Assembly: GCA_002737725.1 (NCBI GenBank)
Contig: NSIP01000004.1
Span: 1-64,000 of the forward strand
Source of the DNA: Rhodospirillaceae bacterium
GTDB lineage: Bacteria > Pseudomonadota > Alphaproteobacteria > Rhodospirillales > Rhodospirillaceae
Length of the DNA stretch: 64,000 nt
Direction: 5' to 3'
Positions within the stretch are counted from its first letter, which is position 1. Every line of letters begins with the position of its first letter. The position numbers were made by a program, and so were the translations under genes. This document shows, in pieces, positions 9,246-17,531 of this stretch. The notes beneath the pieces were generated by a model, which saw only the letters and a program-made list of their open reading frames with translations, made no database searches and had not been told where the DNA came from.

Positions 9246-9364
9246 TCAGCGTCCTCGTGGTTGTCGGCGGGCTTGTTGTCGCGATTGCATCTATCGCGCT
9301 GATCTTGCCGTGCCAGGCGTGCCGTTTACGCCGCGAGCGTATGAAGCAAGCTTACGCGCTGTGA
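9242..9364 (+). CDS. Small single-span membrane protein (40 aa) with CxxC
   Basis: The ATG overlaps the ferredoxin-like stop codon in an ATGA arrangement, which usually means translational coupling. The product is one hydrophobic helix (ISVLVVVGGLVVAIASIALI) followed by LPCQACRLRRERMKQ, that is, a CxxC pair and a basic tail that should stay in the cytoplasm. No family was recognised. Coupling to a [2Fe-2S] protein suggests a membrane anchor or partner, but this is inference. Confidence 0.5.
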   Translation: MISVLVVVGGLVVAIASIALILPCQACRLRRERMKQAYAL

Positions 9365-9392
9365 CAGGCTAATCGTGCGGGCAAAGAATGAT

Positions 9393-9445
9393 TTAGAGCA
9401 AGCTGCTATAAGTTAGAATCAGCTGCTTGCTCTAAGATATTTTTT
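9393..9445 (+). terminator. Probable Rho-independent terminator
   Basis: The arms TTAGAGCAAGC (9393-9403) and GCTTGCTCTAA (9425-9435) pair perfectly over 11 bp, with a 21-nt loop. GATATTTTTT follows. The position is 28 nt after the last gene of the Nudix/ferredoxin operon. It is also the first half of a composite palindromic repeat. Confidence 0.55.
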
Positions 9446-9499
9446 GATTGCGTCGTTTTTGCGAAAAACCGGGGCCCACTTTTCCGCACGACGCTCTAA
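9393..9499. repeat. Composite palindromic intergenic repeat (RIME/BIME-like)
   Basis: After the first hairpin comes a second imperfect palindrome at 9450-9494. It has outer arms GCGTCGT/ACGACGC and inner TGCGAAAA...TTTTCCGCA around CCGGGGCCC. The unit is closed by GCTCTAA at 9493-9499, which also pairs with TTAGAGC at 9393. The layout and the AAAACCGG...CCACTTTTC core resemble palindromic repeats scattered through alphaproteobacterial intergenic regions. No second copy was seen in this window. Confidence 0.55.
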
Positions 9500-9540
9500 T
9501 TGATGAGGTTTGTCACAAAGCTGATGACGTGTGCCAAGCT

Positions 9541-9669
9541 TTACAGTGCTGTGGTTTTGATATCGAGCCACTTGGCATAGGGCCAGATGAAGGCAATGAC
9601 CATCGCATTCCCCATCGGAACTTTTGCAATAAGTCTTTTACAAAAAAAGGTTCCAGCGATGCAGTACAT
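9541..9669 (-). CDS. Hypothetical 42-aa small membrane protein
   Basis: An ATG-started frame encodes 42 residues with a plausible hydrophobic segment (MGNAMVIAFIWPYAKWL) and basic residues before it. The ribosome-binding site is weak (CAGGCG). It lies alone between the palindromic repeat and the DUF4340 gene, in a region with no other good frame. It may be a real small protein or a remnant. Confidence 0.3.
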   Translation of the reverse strand: MYCIAGTFFCKRLIAKVPMGNAMVIAFIWPYAKWLDIKTTAL

Positions 9670-9813
9670 CGCCTGAATCTAAGAAAACTTCCCCACATCA
9701 TCCCCCGTTAATTTATAAGCGCGCAGATTAGTGACTTTGCAGCGTAATCTTCGTATAACCCAGCCCTCGATATCATGACCAGAAGTTGAGAGAGCCAGAA
9801 TCAGACTATCGTG

Positions 9814-10875
9814 TTACGACTTGGCTTCGGGTTTCTTGGTGATATCGGCCATTCTCTTTTTCAGCGGCGCCACTTCGTAGGCTGGCACTTCAAACACCCA
9901 GCCATCCGCCCGTGACGTCAACTCGGCCATGGCTTTCACCCAGTCGGTCGCGCCCTCGGCGAGTGGCGCACTGGGGGCAGTGGCTTCGCCGCGCAATTTA
10001 ATCCAGCTCTTGCCGTCAACTTCTGCGTAATCAACCAGAACTTTAAATCCATCGAAACCCTCAAACTCGGCCTTGATGGTCTTATTCGGAGGAATAGCCA
10101 GGTCAGCGGCTTTCGCAACATCGTCGAGCAACAGAATGGCCAGAACGCGGCCAAACTCATCCGCGACAAAGTCGGTCGAAGGCTCACGCCCCGATGGGAT
10201 ACCTTGAATCTTGAAGCTTTCGTCTGCGGGTTTATCTTTCGACACGACGACCTTCTCGCCGTCGGGCTGGCGAATGGTGACGCGCTTAATTTGCTTATCT
10301 TTAATGTCAGCCACGTCACGTTTTAGCCAATCGCGCGCTTTATCGCCAGGGGTCAACTCACCCAACGCCAGCCAGGTCTGCGGCTCGCCGGGAATGCGGA
10401 TGTATGTGCCACCCTCTTTGCTGCCGAGTGTGAACTTGCGCTTGCCGATAATAATATCAGCGATGGGCTTACCATCTTTATCCAGTAATGTGACTTGCTT
10501 GGCCCTGCTGTCTTTGGCATCTGGTGCATTCAAATCAAGCCGTTCATAACGCGCTTCCAAGTTCGTCTTCGCTTCGAGCTTGGCCATGCGGGCCATCCGC
10601 AGAACCAACTCGTTCACTTTTTTATCATCGGCGAGATAATTCCCGCGCTCGCGGAATCGCCAGACTTGGCCGTCCCAATCCATCGTGTATTTGCTGTCTT
10701 TGCTGGTGACCACGACGGTCTTCAGGCGATTGATGTCTGTCACAAGCTTCGGGAATAGCAGTTCCCCACCAGCATCAGCACTTTCATAAGAAGGCTGCGA
10801 GCCGACGGCGACAACCGCGAGAATCACGGCGAGCACAGCGGCACCGCACAGGGCGAGGAACGATTTCATGGTCAT
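9814..10875 (-). CDS. DUF4340 domain protein, last gene of Gld-type ABC operon
   Basis: This 353-aa protein has an N-terminal membrane anchor/signal (LALCGAAVLAVILAVVAVG) and a periplasmic DUF4340 region. Within it are KTVVVTSKDSKYTMDWDGQVW and IIIGKRKFTLGSKEGGTYIR, repeating beta segments that evaluate like a binding domain. It is encoded 15 nt after the GldG-like gene on the same strand. DUF4340 proteins commonly accompany GldA/F/G-type ABC systems. GGAG lies 9 nt before the first ATG, and a second ATG two codons later is also usable. The substrate is unknown. Confidence 0.85.
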   Translation of the reverse strand: MTMKSFLALCGAAVLAVILAVVAVGSQPSYESADAGGELLFPKLVTDINRLKTVVVTSKDSKYTMDWDGQVWRFRERGNYLADDKKVNELVLRMARMAKLEAKTNLEARYERLDLNAPDAKDSRAKQVTLLDKDGKPIADIIIGKRKFTLGSKEGGTYIRIPGEPQTWLALGELTPGDKARDWLKRDVADIKDKQIKRVTIRQPDGEKVVVSKDKPADESFKIQGIPSGREPSTDFVADEFGRVLAILLLDDVAKAADLAIPPNKTIKAEFEGFDGFKVLVDYAEVDGKSWIKLRGEATAPSAPLAEGATDWVKAMAELTSRADGWVFEVPAYEVAPLKKRMADITKKPEAKS

Positions 10876-10890
10876 GGTTCTGTTCTCCGC

Positions 10891-12801
10891 TTATGGCTCG
10901 ACGGCGCGCACTTTGCGCTTATTGCGACGCACGACAGCCAACACAATCAAGATAATACCGAAGACAATGGGCACCCCAGCGGTGTTGATGAATTTCACGA
11001 CGCCTTCCAGCGCTTCGATATCTTGGCGCAGGGCGCGCTGCACCTCGCGTAATTCACCGCGTGTTGAGATGATCTCGCCACGATAGTTCTCAATCGTCTT
11101 GGTATCTTCTTCGCTCAGCATGGTCTCAGCCGCACCTTGGACTTGCTGCTTAATCTGCACGTCGCCGATTTTCTTCTGCAAGTCTTCAAGGCGCGCCATC
11201 AGTGCTTGCTCTTTGTTGCGGAATTGCAATTCAGCTTCTTGGCGAATATCGTCGATCAGCAGGAACGGACGGCTTTGCGCGCCACGCCCTCGCAAGCTTG
11301 ATAAGGCGGGTGAGCCCGTCAAGTTTTCGAGCGTGTTGATCACAAAGCTGGCATTGTCTGCGCTCGGGACGAGGACGCGCTGACCCATGAAGTTACTCTC
11401 TTGGGCCCAAAATCTTTCCGACAGCATGTCAGAATCCGCAACCACCACGACCTGGATCGGCTGCGTAGATTGTTTCAGATTCTCTCTCGCGGGCGCCTGC
11501 TTGGCTGCGGGGTCGGGACTTTTCGGCGGGCCGTCTGGGAATGCTGACTTGGCCGTCCCCGAAATCCGCACCGCCAGATTTTCAGCTTTGTCCGATGACT
11601 TAAAATCGCGGAATAACGCAACAACGTCAGGCAAGCCCATCACTTTATCCGAGGCCAAGCGCATCGATTTCTGGCCCGTTTTGATCAACGGGGTGACAGT
11701 GGTCCCCGCGCCTTCGACCGCGTCGATCACGCCTGATGTGGCCATAGTAATTTGCGACAGATCACCCGTGATGGCGTCGGTTGGGTCTAAATTGTCCTTA
11801 GGCAAGTTCATCCATGCTACGTAATCAGACACAATCGGGCGGCCGCTCGACGACGTGTTGACGCGCGTGGCAGCGTCCAAATCTCCGGCGATCACGCCAT
11901 CGGGAATTTTCACGCCCCAAGCTGCCAGAAGTTTCTTAGCCCCCTCCAGCGAACCACCACCTTGCATACCGCCCATGGAGTTTGCGCTTTCAGCGTTGGG
12001 GTCAACGAAAAACAACGCTTTGCCGCCGCGCATCACAAATTGGTCGATGGCATACTGCGCGCTATCCGATAGGTTCTCGGGTTGCGCCAGCATCAAAATT
12101 CCAATCTCCTTGGGGATCTCCTCAAGGTTTGCATCAAGGTTTATAACCTCGAACAAATCTTTTATTCCTTCCATGATGGCCCAAGGCGGTGTCTGCTGAC
12201 CGCCCATGCCAAACTGGCCTTGGGTCATGCCGCCCTCTAAGGGCAACGACGTCAGCATGCCGATTTTTGGCTGATTGGGCCGCGACAGTGAGTAGATGAG
12301 TTTGGTCAGGTCGTACTCAAGGAAGTTTTCGCGCTCCAAGTTGAAGAACGGAATGGTTTTCTGATCATCGGTGGAATTCGTCGCGGCTAATCCAAAATAG
12401 CCCACTTCACCACCCTGGCTCAGGGGTACGGCTTGTAAGCCAAAGCCAACCGCGCGGTCTTCGGTGTCCGAGAACGGCTCGGGGTTGAAGTACTCAACCT
12501 TCAGCTTACCCTCGGCGAGAACCGCATACTGCTGCAGCAAATCGCGAACGCGCTGATAATAGCCTGAGTGCCGAGGACTGGCCTCGCCTAGCACCGATGA
12601 GAAGTAAATCCTTACCGTGATGGGTTCTTCAATTCCGGTAAACACCGGCTTGACCTGATCGGACAAGGAATACGCAGCACCTTGGGTGGCGTCGTAGCGC
12701 AAACCCAGCAGAGAAGTATTAGCGATCAAGTTGACGGCCACCAATAAAATGGCAGCGACCGCGACGCCAACAATGGCTAATTTGGAACGATCTTGCATCA
12801 T
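10891..12801 (-). CDS. GldG-like ABC auxiliary transmembrane protein
   Basis: This 636-aa protein has a transmembrane helix at residues about 9-28, a large extracytoplasmic ABC-type uncharacterised transport domain (GldG/DUF4350-like, with PITVRIYFSSVLGE and NLERENFLEYDLTKLIY) and a C-terminal helix (VPIVFGIILIVLAVV) ending in a basic tail. A coiled-coil-like stretch lies before the last helix (ARLEDLQKKIGDVQIKQQV). In Bacteroidetes GldG works with GldA and GldF in gliding motility; outside that phylum the role is unknown. AAGGA lies 8 nt before the start. Confidence 0.85.
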   Translation of the reverse strand: MMQDRSKLAIVGVAVAAILLVAVNLIANTSLLGLRYDATQGAAYSLSDQVKPVFTGIEEPITVRIYFSSVLGEASPRHSGYYQRVRDLLQQYAVLAEGKLKVEYFNPEPFSDTEDRAVGFGLQAVPLSQGGEVGYFGLAATNSTDDQKTIPFFNLERENFLEYDLTKLIYSLSRPNQPKIGMLTSLPLEGGMTQGQFGMGGQQTPPWAIMEGIKDLFEVINLDANLEEIPKEIGILMLAQPENLSDSAQYAIDQFVMRGGKALFFVDPNAESANSMGGMQGGGSLEGAKKLLAAWGVKIPDGVIAGDLDAATRVNTSSSGRPIVSDYVAWMNLPKDNLDPTDAITGDLSQITMATSGVIDAVEGAGTTVTPLIKTGQKSMRLASDKVMGLPDVVALFRDFKSSDKAENLAVRISGTAKSAFPDGPPKSPDPAAKQAPARENLKQSTQPIQVVVVADSDMLSERFWAQESNFMGQRVLVPSADNASFVINTLENLTGSPALSSLRGRGAQSRPFLLIDDIRQEAELQFRNKEQALMARLEDLQKKIGDVQIKQQVQGAAETMLSEEDTKTIENYRGEIISTRGELREVQRALRQDIEALEGVVKFINTAGVPIVFGIILIVLAVVRRNKRKVRAVEP

Positions 12802-12812
12802 GGGGTGATTCC

Positions 12813-13547
12813 TTACGCCGCTTTCTTGGTTTCGACGGCGATCACGGTCGCGAACAGCCAGAAACTGATCAGCGAGAGAAAATAAATCAAATCGCGAATA
12901 TCAATAATCCCCCGACTCAATGCCTCAAAGCGGGTGAGAAAACTAAATGACGCGATGGTCGTGACCACTGCATCAGGCGCCCACAGGCGGAAGAAATTCA
13001 ATACCAAGTCGAGCCCGCTCATGGTGAACAAAAAGCAAACCACCGAGCCCGCGATGAAGGCGATGATCTGGTTGCGCGTCAGCGCCGACATGCACATGCC
13101 AATGGCCAAGAACGCGCCAGCCATGAGGAAGCTACCGATATAGCTGACAAAAACCACCGCATTGTCGGGCGCGCCCAGCACATTGACCGTTAGCCACATG
13201 GGGAAAGTCAGTAGCAAGGCGATGCCACAAAAAAGCCATGCCGCTAAGAACTTTCCCAGTACCGCCTCGAACGTAGTGATGGGTAGCGTCAGCAATTGCT
13301 CAATCGTGCCTGATTTGCGTTCTTCCGCCCATAACCGCATCGCGACCGCGGGAACCAGAAGTAAGTAAAGCCAGGGGTGAAAGCTGAAAAATGTTTCCAG
13401 GCTGGCCTGATTGCGGTCAAAGAACCTCCCAATGTAAAATGTGAAGGCGCCGGTCATGGCCACGAAAATGGCGATGAACACAAAGGCCATGGGGGTGGCG
13501 AAGTACGCGTACAACTCGCGCTTGGTGATGATCCAGGCTTGACGCAT
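12813..13547 (-). CDS. ABC-2 type permease, GldF-like
   Basis: This 244-aa protein with six predicted hydrophobic helices starts MRQAWIITKRELYAYF, the standard N-terminal amphipathic segment of ABC-2 permeases. It has the family motif EERKSGTIEQLLTLP on the first cytoplasmic loop. It pairs with the ATPase encoded immediately upstream (30 bp) and the GldG-like protein downstream (11 bp). Export rather than import is the usual direction for ABC-2 permeases. The substrate is unknown. Confidence 0.9.
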   Translation of the reverse strand: MRQAWIITKRELYAYFATPMAFVFIAIFVAMTGAFTFYIGRFFDRNQASLETFFSFHPWLYLLLVPAVAMRLWAEERKSGTIEQLLTLPITTFEAVLGKFLAAWLFCGIALLLTFPMWLTVNVLGAPDNAVVFVSYIGSFLMAGAFLAIGMCMSALTRNQIIAFIAGSVVCFLFTMSGLDLVLNFFRLWAPDAVVTTIASFSFLTRFEALSRGIIDIRDLIYFLSLISFWLFATVIAVETKKAA

Positions 13548-13577
13548 GAGAACGTATCCTTGGGTTGACTGAAGTGA

Positions 13578-14537
13578 TTAGGCCGCAGACTTGACCGCGC
13601 CTGTTGTAATGAGGCGGAAGACATCGTCGAGATCGCCGCGATCTTGGAAAATTTCAGCGACATTAATGCCGGCATTTCGCATCGCCGAGGCGACATCGCT
13701 TAAGATCGGCGCATTAATTTTTGGGATTGCCCGCACGCGAGCCGTTCCTGCATCAATCGTCTCTGATTGCGTATAGGCCACATTTGGAACCCCGCGCATT
13801 GCTGCAACTGCGGCGTCGACTTGCGCAACAGGAACCACCACCGCAACCGCATGATAATCAGGCAGCTTGGCCAAAAGTTGATCGGAGGTGCCGTCGGCGA
13901 GAAGTTTGCCGTTCCCGATAATGACTGCGCGCGTACAAACCGCCGTCACCTCTTCCAAGATGTGTGTGGAGATGATGATGGCTTTCTCCGACGCCATTTC
14001 TTTAATAAGTGAGCGCACGTGATGCTTTTGGTTAGGATCAAGCCCATCGGTGGGTTCATCCAAAATCAAAACCGGCGGATCGTGTAAAATCGCCTGGGCA
14101 AGCCCAACGCGCCGTTTATAGCCCTTCGAGAGAACATCAATGGGCCTATCAATCATTTCATCCAGAACCACGCGCTCAACAGCGCGGTCGATGTGCCTTT
14201 GGGCATCCGCTCCCTCGAAACCGCGCACAGCAGCGATGAACGTTAAGAACGCACGCACGGTCATGTCATCATAGGAGGGCGAGCCTTCGGGCATGTAGCC
14301 CATAGCGCGCTTCACGGCGATCGGGTCGTTAGCGACTTCATGTCCGCACACGCTTGCCTGACCGCTCGTGGGTGTCAGAAAGCCTGCAATCATACGCATG
14401 GTCGTGGTTTTACCAGCTCCGTTGGGGCCGAGGAAACCCAGCACCTCGCCCTTCGCCACCGTTAAACTGATGCCGTCGACCGCGACGAAATTTCCGAAGG
14501 TTTTGACCAGGCGGTCAACTACAACCATCGCCGTCAT
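13578..14537 (-). CDS. ABC transporter ATPase, GldA-like
   Basis: This 319-aa ATP-binding subunit has Walker A GPNGAGKTT, the signature LSKGYKRRVGLAQ (a variant of LSGGQ), Walker B VLILDEPTDGLDPNQ and the switch His in STHILEE. A C-terminal extension of about 90 residues is typical of the GldA/NatA group. ATG 14537 (MTAMVVVDRL) is preferred because GTGAGG is 7 nt upstream; a TTG two codons earlier is less likely. It is the first gene of the four-gene operon running down to 9814. Confidence 0.92.
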   Translation of the reverse strand: MTAMVVVDRLVKTFGNFVAVDGISLTVAKGEVLGFLGPNGAGKTTTMRMIAGFLTPTSGQASVCGHEVANDPIAVKRAMGYMPEGSPSYDDMTVRAFLTFIAAVRGFEGADAQRHIDRAVERVVLDEMIDRPIDVLSKGYKRRVGLAQAILHDPPVLILDEPTDGLDPNQKHHVRSLIKEMASEKAIIISTHILEEVTAVCTRAVIIGNGKLLADGTSDQLLAKLPDYHAVAVVVPVAQVDAAVAAMRGVPNVAYTQSETIDAGTARVRAIPKINAPILSDVASAMRNAGINVAEIFQDRGDLDDVFRLITTGAVKSAA

Positions 14538-14706
14538 ACACAAACCTCACCGTCACGTTAGGATTAATTCACATTATATTGAACATCCAGCCCAGGACAC
14601 AACTGGGAGACTGGGCTAGCGCCAAGACGCTACTTTGCCCAAGCAGGCCACGCAAGCCCCGTAACCCTTTTCGGTTGCAGCAGAAAATTACAATAACTTC
14701 ATGTAG

Positions 14707-15009
14707 TTATGGGTTTGGAGGTGATTGCGCTGGGGCCACCGCTTCAATCTCTTTTGAGGTTGGTTTCGCCGAGAGCCGCGGATCGCTCAGGCCTGAGTGT
14801 TGGATAATGACGCTTACATCTCTCACGAGGTCCTCCAGCTTTCCCAATAGACGCCAGCCACCTGTATTCCCAAGGGCCTCTCCGCACATTTTTTTAAGAC
14901 GTTCATAGACTTTGTAAAGTGCCAGAGGCTGGGCTTGTCTAACGAACAAGAGTTTTGCTTGATTGTCGCTTGAAACATTACCAAGGTTGCTCGCCGCAAA
15001 AACGTACAA
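14707..15009 (-). CDS. Hypothetical protein, about 100 aa or shorter
   Basis: The frame has protein-like composition (ERLKKMCGEALGNTGGWRLL, LEDLVRDVSVIIQHSGLSDP) and a helical look, but the longest version needs a TTG start and no ATG gives a full version. It lies head-to-head with the exported hydrolase gene at 15024 and would share its upstream region. No domain was recognised. It may be real with a non-ATG start, or a remnant. Confidence 0.35.
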   Translation of the reverse strand: MYVFAASNLGNVSSDNQAKLLFVRQAQPLALYKVYERLKKMCGEALGNTGGWRLLGKLEDLVRDVSVIIQHSGLSDPRLSAKPTSKEIEAVAPAQSPPNP

Positions 15010-15023
15010 ACAGGGAGCGACAT

Positions 15024-16028
15024 GTGACGGTAGACCGGCGTTCAGTGATTGTGTCGAGTGCAGCAGTGATCGTCTCGACTGGACTCACTACTCAAACTGC
15101 AATTTCAGCGGAAAGACCAGCAGCCTTTAAAGTCAGCGCCGGCCCATTTGGTGTAAAATCGGTCAACACTCTCTCTTTCCGTATTGAGAACCAAACCAAT
15201 GATCTTCAACTCAGGGTCACATGGCCCGATGCGCCTGGTCCCTTCCCCGTCATTATCTTTTCGCATGGCGCGGCTTCATCGAAAGATCTCTACACGCGGG
15301 TGATCAATCATTGGGCATCTCACGGATATGCCGCGATTCAGCCCACACATGTTGATTCTGAATCTCTCGGTTTCAAAATGGGCAGCATTACGCCGACCCA
15401 GCTTTTGATGGGCCGCATTGGCGATATGCAATTTATCCTCAACAATATGAATGCGATTGCTGACAAAGCGGGAATTCCTGGAAAATTGAACCAGGATCAA
15501 ATCGCGGTTGCGGGGCACTCGTTCGGCGGTCAAATCGCCCTCATCATGGCGGGCTTACCCTTGATGACGCCAGAAGGCCCCAAAAGTTATGGCGATCAAC
15601 GCATCAAAGCGCTCGTGTCTTATAATGGAACTGGCCCCATGGACCGTATCGCCAATGACAAGTGGGGGGAGGTTACCGTACCGGTGCTTGCCGCCTCAGG
15701 AACGAACGATCCAGGTGCTACCGGCGACGGACTGTTGCGCTCGTGGCGGTGGCGCATCGGGGCTTATGACTTGGTGGGCAGCAAAGAAAAGTACGCGGTA
15801 TCCATTGCCATGGGCGATCACTACTTTGGCGGGCTGATCTGCCGCGAGGGAGCGGGTGGAAAGCCCGACCCAGAAGGGTTGTCTTATGTGAATGGCGCCT
15901 CAACGGCATTTTTGGATGCGTACTTAAATGGCAACGCAGCAGCAAAGAATTTCTTGCACACCGCCGATCTGCCAGCTTTCACCAACAATCGTGCATTCTT
16001 GGAACGCAATTTAGGGGCAAAACCATGA
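15024..16028 (+). CDS. Exported alpha/beta hydrolase (probable Tat substrate)
   Basis: This 334-aa protein starts at GTG with GGGAG 6 nt upstream. The N-terminus VDRRSVIVSSAAVIVS has paired arginines followed by a hydrophobic stretch, as in Tat signals, with cleavage likely after AISA. The body is an alpha/beta hydrolase of the PAF-acetylhydrolase/dienelactone hydrolase type. It has the oxyanion segment FSHGAASS, the nucleophile elbow GHSFGG, and a late GDHYFGG His. The substrate is likely an ester or lactone. The stop overlaps the start of the DUF1838 gene (ATGA), so both are cotranslated. Confidence 0.82.
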   Translation: MTVDRRSVIVSSAAVIVSTGLTTQTAISAERPAAFKVSAGPFGVKSVNTLSFRIENQTNDLQLRVTWPDAPGPFPVIIFSHGAASSKDLYTRVINHWASHGYAAIQPTHVDSESLGFKMGSITPTQLLMGRIGDMQFILNNMNAIADKAGIPGKLNQDQIAVAGHSFGGQIALIMAGLPLMTPEGPKSYGDQRIKALVSYNGTGPMDRIANDKWGEVTVPVLAASGTNDPGATGDGLLRSWRWRIGAYDLVGSKEKYAVSIAMGDHYFGGLICREGAGGKPDPEGLSYVNGASTAFLDAYLNGNAAAKNFLHTADLPAFTNNRAFLERNLGAKP

Positions 16029-16876
16029 CCATTCTCATGCGGCGCGACATTTTAGACGGCCTTGGTGCTGTTGCGGCAAGTTCGTTCTTGCCTGTATCTG
16101 CCATCGCAGATGACTCCGACAAGTACACAAAAGATAAAGTACGCATTTACGGTCGCGCGCGTGGCGCGCCCAAAGGTCAATTGGGCTTGCAGTGGTACAC
16201 CGGCAGGCTGTGGGGCAAGCGCACGCTCGACGCTGCGGTGCATTTCTTCACGGTGCATGGCTTCAGTTTCAACCGCATGGAACTCAACGCCGACGGCACA
16301 TTATTTCAAAACATGATCGAGGTCGGCTTCTGGTGTGAGCCGGGCACGTTCAAACCCGCCGACGAATGGGTGAACCCCATCAACTATCTGGCGTGCAAAC
16401 CGCAGCACTACAAATCATCACAAAAACTTACGTTCACCGCCGACGGTATCGTGACGCGCCCCGACGGTGCGCCACCGGTGGAGTTGTTCAAAGGCAAGAT
16501 CACCGACCCCGTTGTCCAGGGCGACACCATGTGGATTGGCGAAGATCTGCTTGTGAAGGCCGCAATTCCCGCCCCCGCAACGCCACCAGCCGATCCCTTA
16601 ACACAACGCATTCCGGTGCAAACAAGCACCTCGTTATTGAATTACACGCTAAACCGTAAAGATGTCGCTACGCCCGACAGTCAATGGATGCCCGCCACCA
16701 TGAACTACCAAACTAATGGGGGATGGTACCCGTGGATGCGCATGGGAATGGAGATGGGGGGTATCATGTTCCAACTCACTGGTAAAAAACTGCGCCGCAA
16801 AGATGAAATGCCTTTGGCGTTACAAGTGCTGATCAACGAACGGCACCCGGGCTGGCTCGACAACCCAGGCGTATAA
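16025..16876 (+). CDS. Exported DUF1838 family protein
   Basis: This 283-aa protein begins MTILMRRDILDGLGAVAASS, a Tat-like signal with paired arginines, and is probably cleaved after SAIA. The mature part matches DUF1838, recognisable by the WYTGRLWGKRT and NYQTNGGWYPWMRMG segments rich in Trp and Tyr. The function of DUF1838 is not known. Its translational coupling to an exported alpha/beta hydrolase suggests that they act on the same compound outside the cytoplasm. Confidence 0.78.
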   Translation: MTILMRRDILDGLGAVAASSFLPVSAIADDSDKYTKDKVRIYGRARGAPKGQLGLQWYTGRLWGKRTLDAAVHFFTVHGFSFNRMELNADGTLFQNMIEVGFWCEPGTFKPADEWVNPINYLACKPQHYKSSQKLTFTADGIVTRPDGAPPVELFKGKITDPVVQGDTMWIGEDLLVKAAIPAPATPPADPLTQRIPVQTSTSLLNYTLNRKDVATPDSQWMPATMNYQTNGGWYPWMRMGMEMGGIMFQLTGKKLRRKDEMPLALQVLINERHPGWLDNPGV

Positions 16877-16883
16877 TGCGCCG

Positions 16884-17320
16884 TTATTCAATCCGTTTGA
16901 CGAACCAAAGGCACGTCACATCCCGTTGAATGCCAACATCATCAATGCAGCCAAGCTCTGTGTAACCAAATTTGGTATAAAACTTCGGCGCTTGGAACGA
17001 GAACGTATCCAAATACGCTGTGTGGCAGCCCCGCTTCAGGCCTTCGGCCTCGGCCATTAGTTTTTTGCCCCAGCCACCTAGCCAAGCTCGTCGTCGTGGA
17101 CCCAGAGCAACCAGATATAAATAATCCCTTACCTTGAGTTTCCGGCAATTCCGGCGCGGATCACCCCTTAGTCGTCGCGTACGAAAAACGCGAAGCCTTT
17201 CCACTCGGTCGTGTGGCCCAAACCAGCCATATGGGCACTGAGGCCATCACTGAGCGCTTTGACGTCGTTTGGCTCTATTTTTTCGGCTTGTGTGACCACC
17301 AGATTCGTCAAAATCCTCAT
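16884..17320 (-). pseudogene. Broken GNAT acetyltransferase
   Basis: The start MRILTNLVVTQAEKIEPND and the segment GLGHTTEWKGFAFFVRDD resemble the N-terminus of a GNAT acetyltransferase. An in-frame TAA then falls at 17168-17170. The acetyl-CoA loop and C-terminus continue after frame changes as WGKKLMAEAEGLKRGC and TAYLDTFSFQAPKFYTKFGY, ending at 16884. At least one stop and one or two frameshifts are needed to connect them. It is convergent with the DUF1838 gene, 7 bp from its stop. Confidence 0.85.
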
Positions 17321-17445
17321 CCTCTGAGAACGAAAGGCTAAAAAGGTTCAAAACCTTGGTTTTCTTCGCTTCGCAACGCTTGACCGGCCCTGCCCTCGTC
17401 CATATGTTGACGCGCTTTTCTGCCACGTCCTTGGCGTGGCTTAAA

Positions 17446-17520
17446 GGGCCCGTAGCTCAGCGGTAGAGCATCGCACTTTTAATGCGGTTGTCGATGGTTC
17501 GATTCCATCCGGGCTCACCA
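17446..17520 (+). tRNA. tRNA-Lys (anticodon TTT)
   Basis: A full cloverleaf is present. Acceptor GGGCCCG pairs with CGGGCTC (one G-U). The D arm is GCTC...GAGC. The anticodon stem TCGCA/TGCGG encloses loop CTTTTAA with anticodon TTT. The T arm is GATGG/CCATC with loop TTCGATT. The CCA end is encoded. It stands alone, convergent with the MFS gene. Confidence 0.96.
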
Positions 17521-17531
17521 ATTCTTACGCC

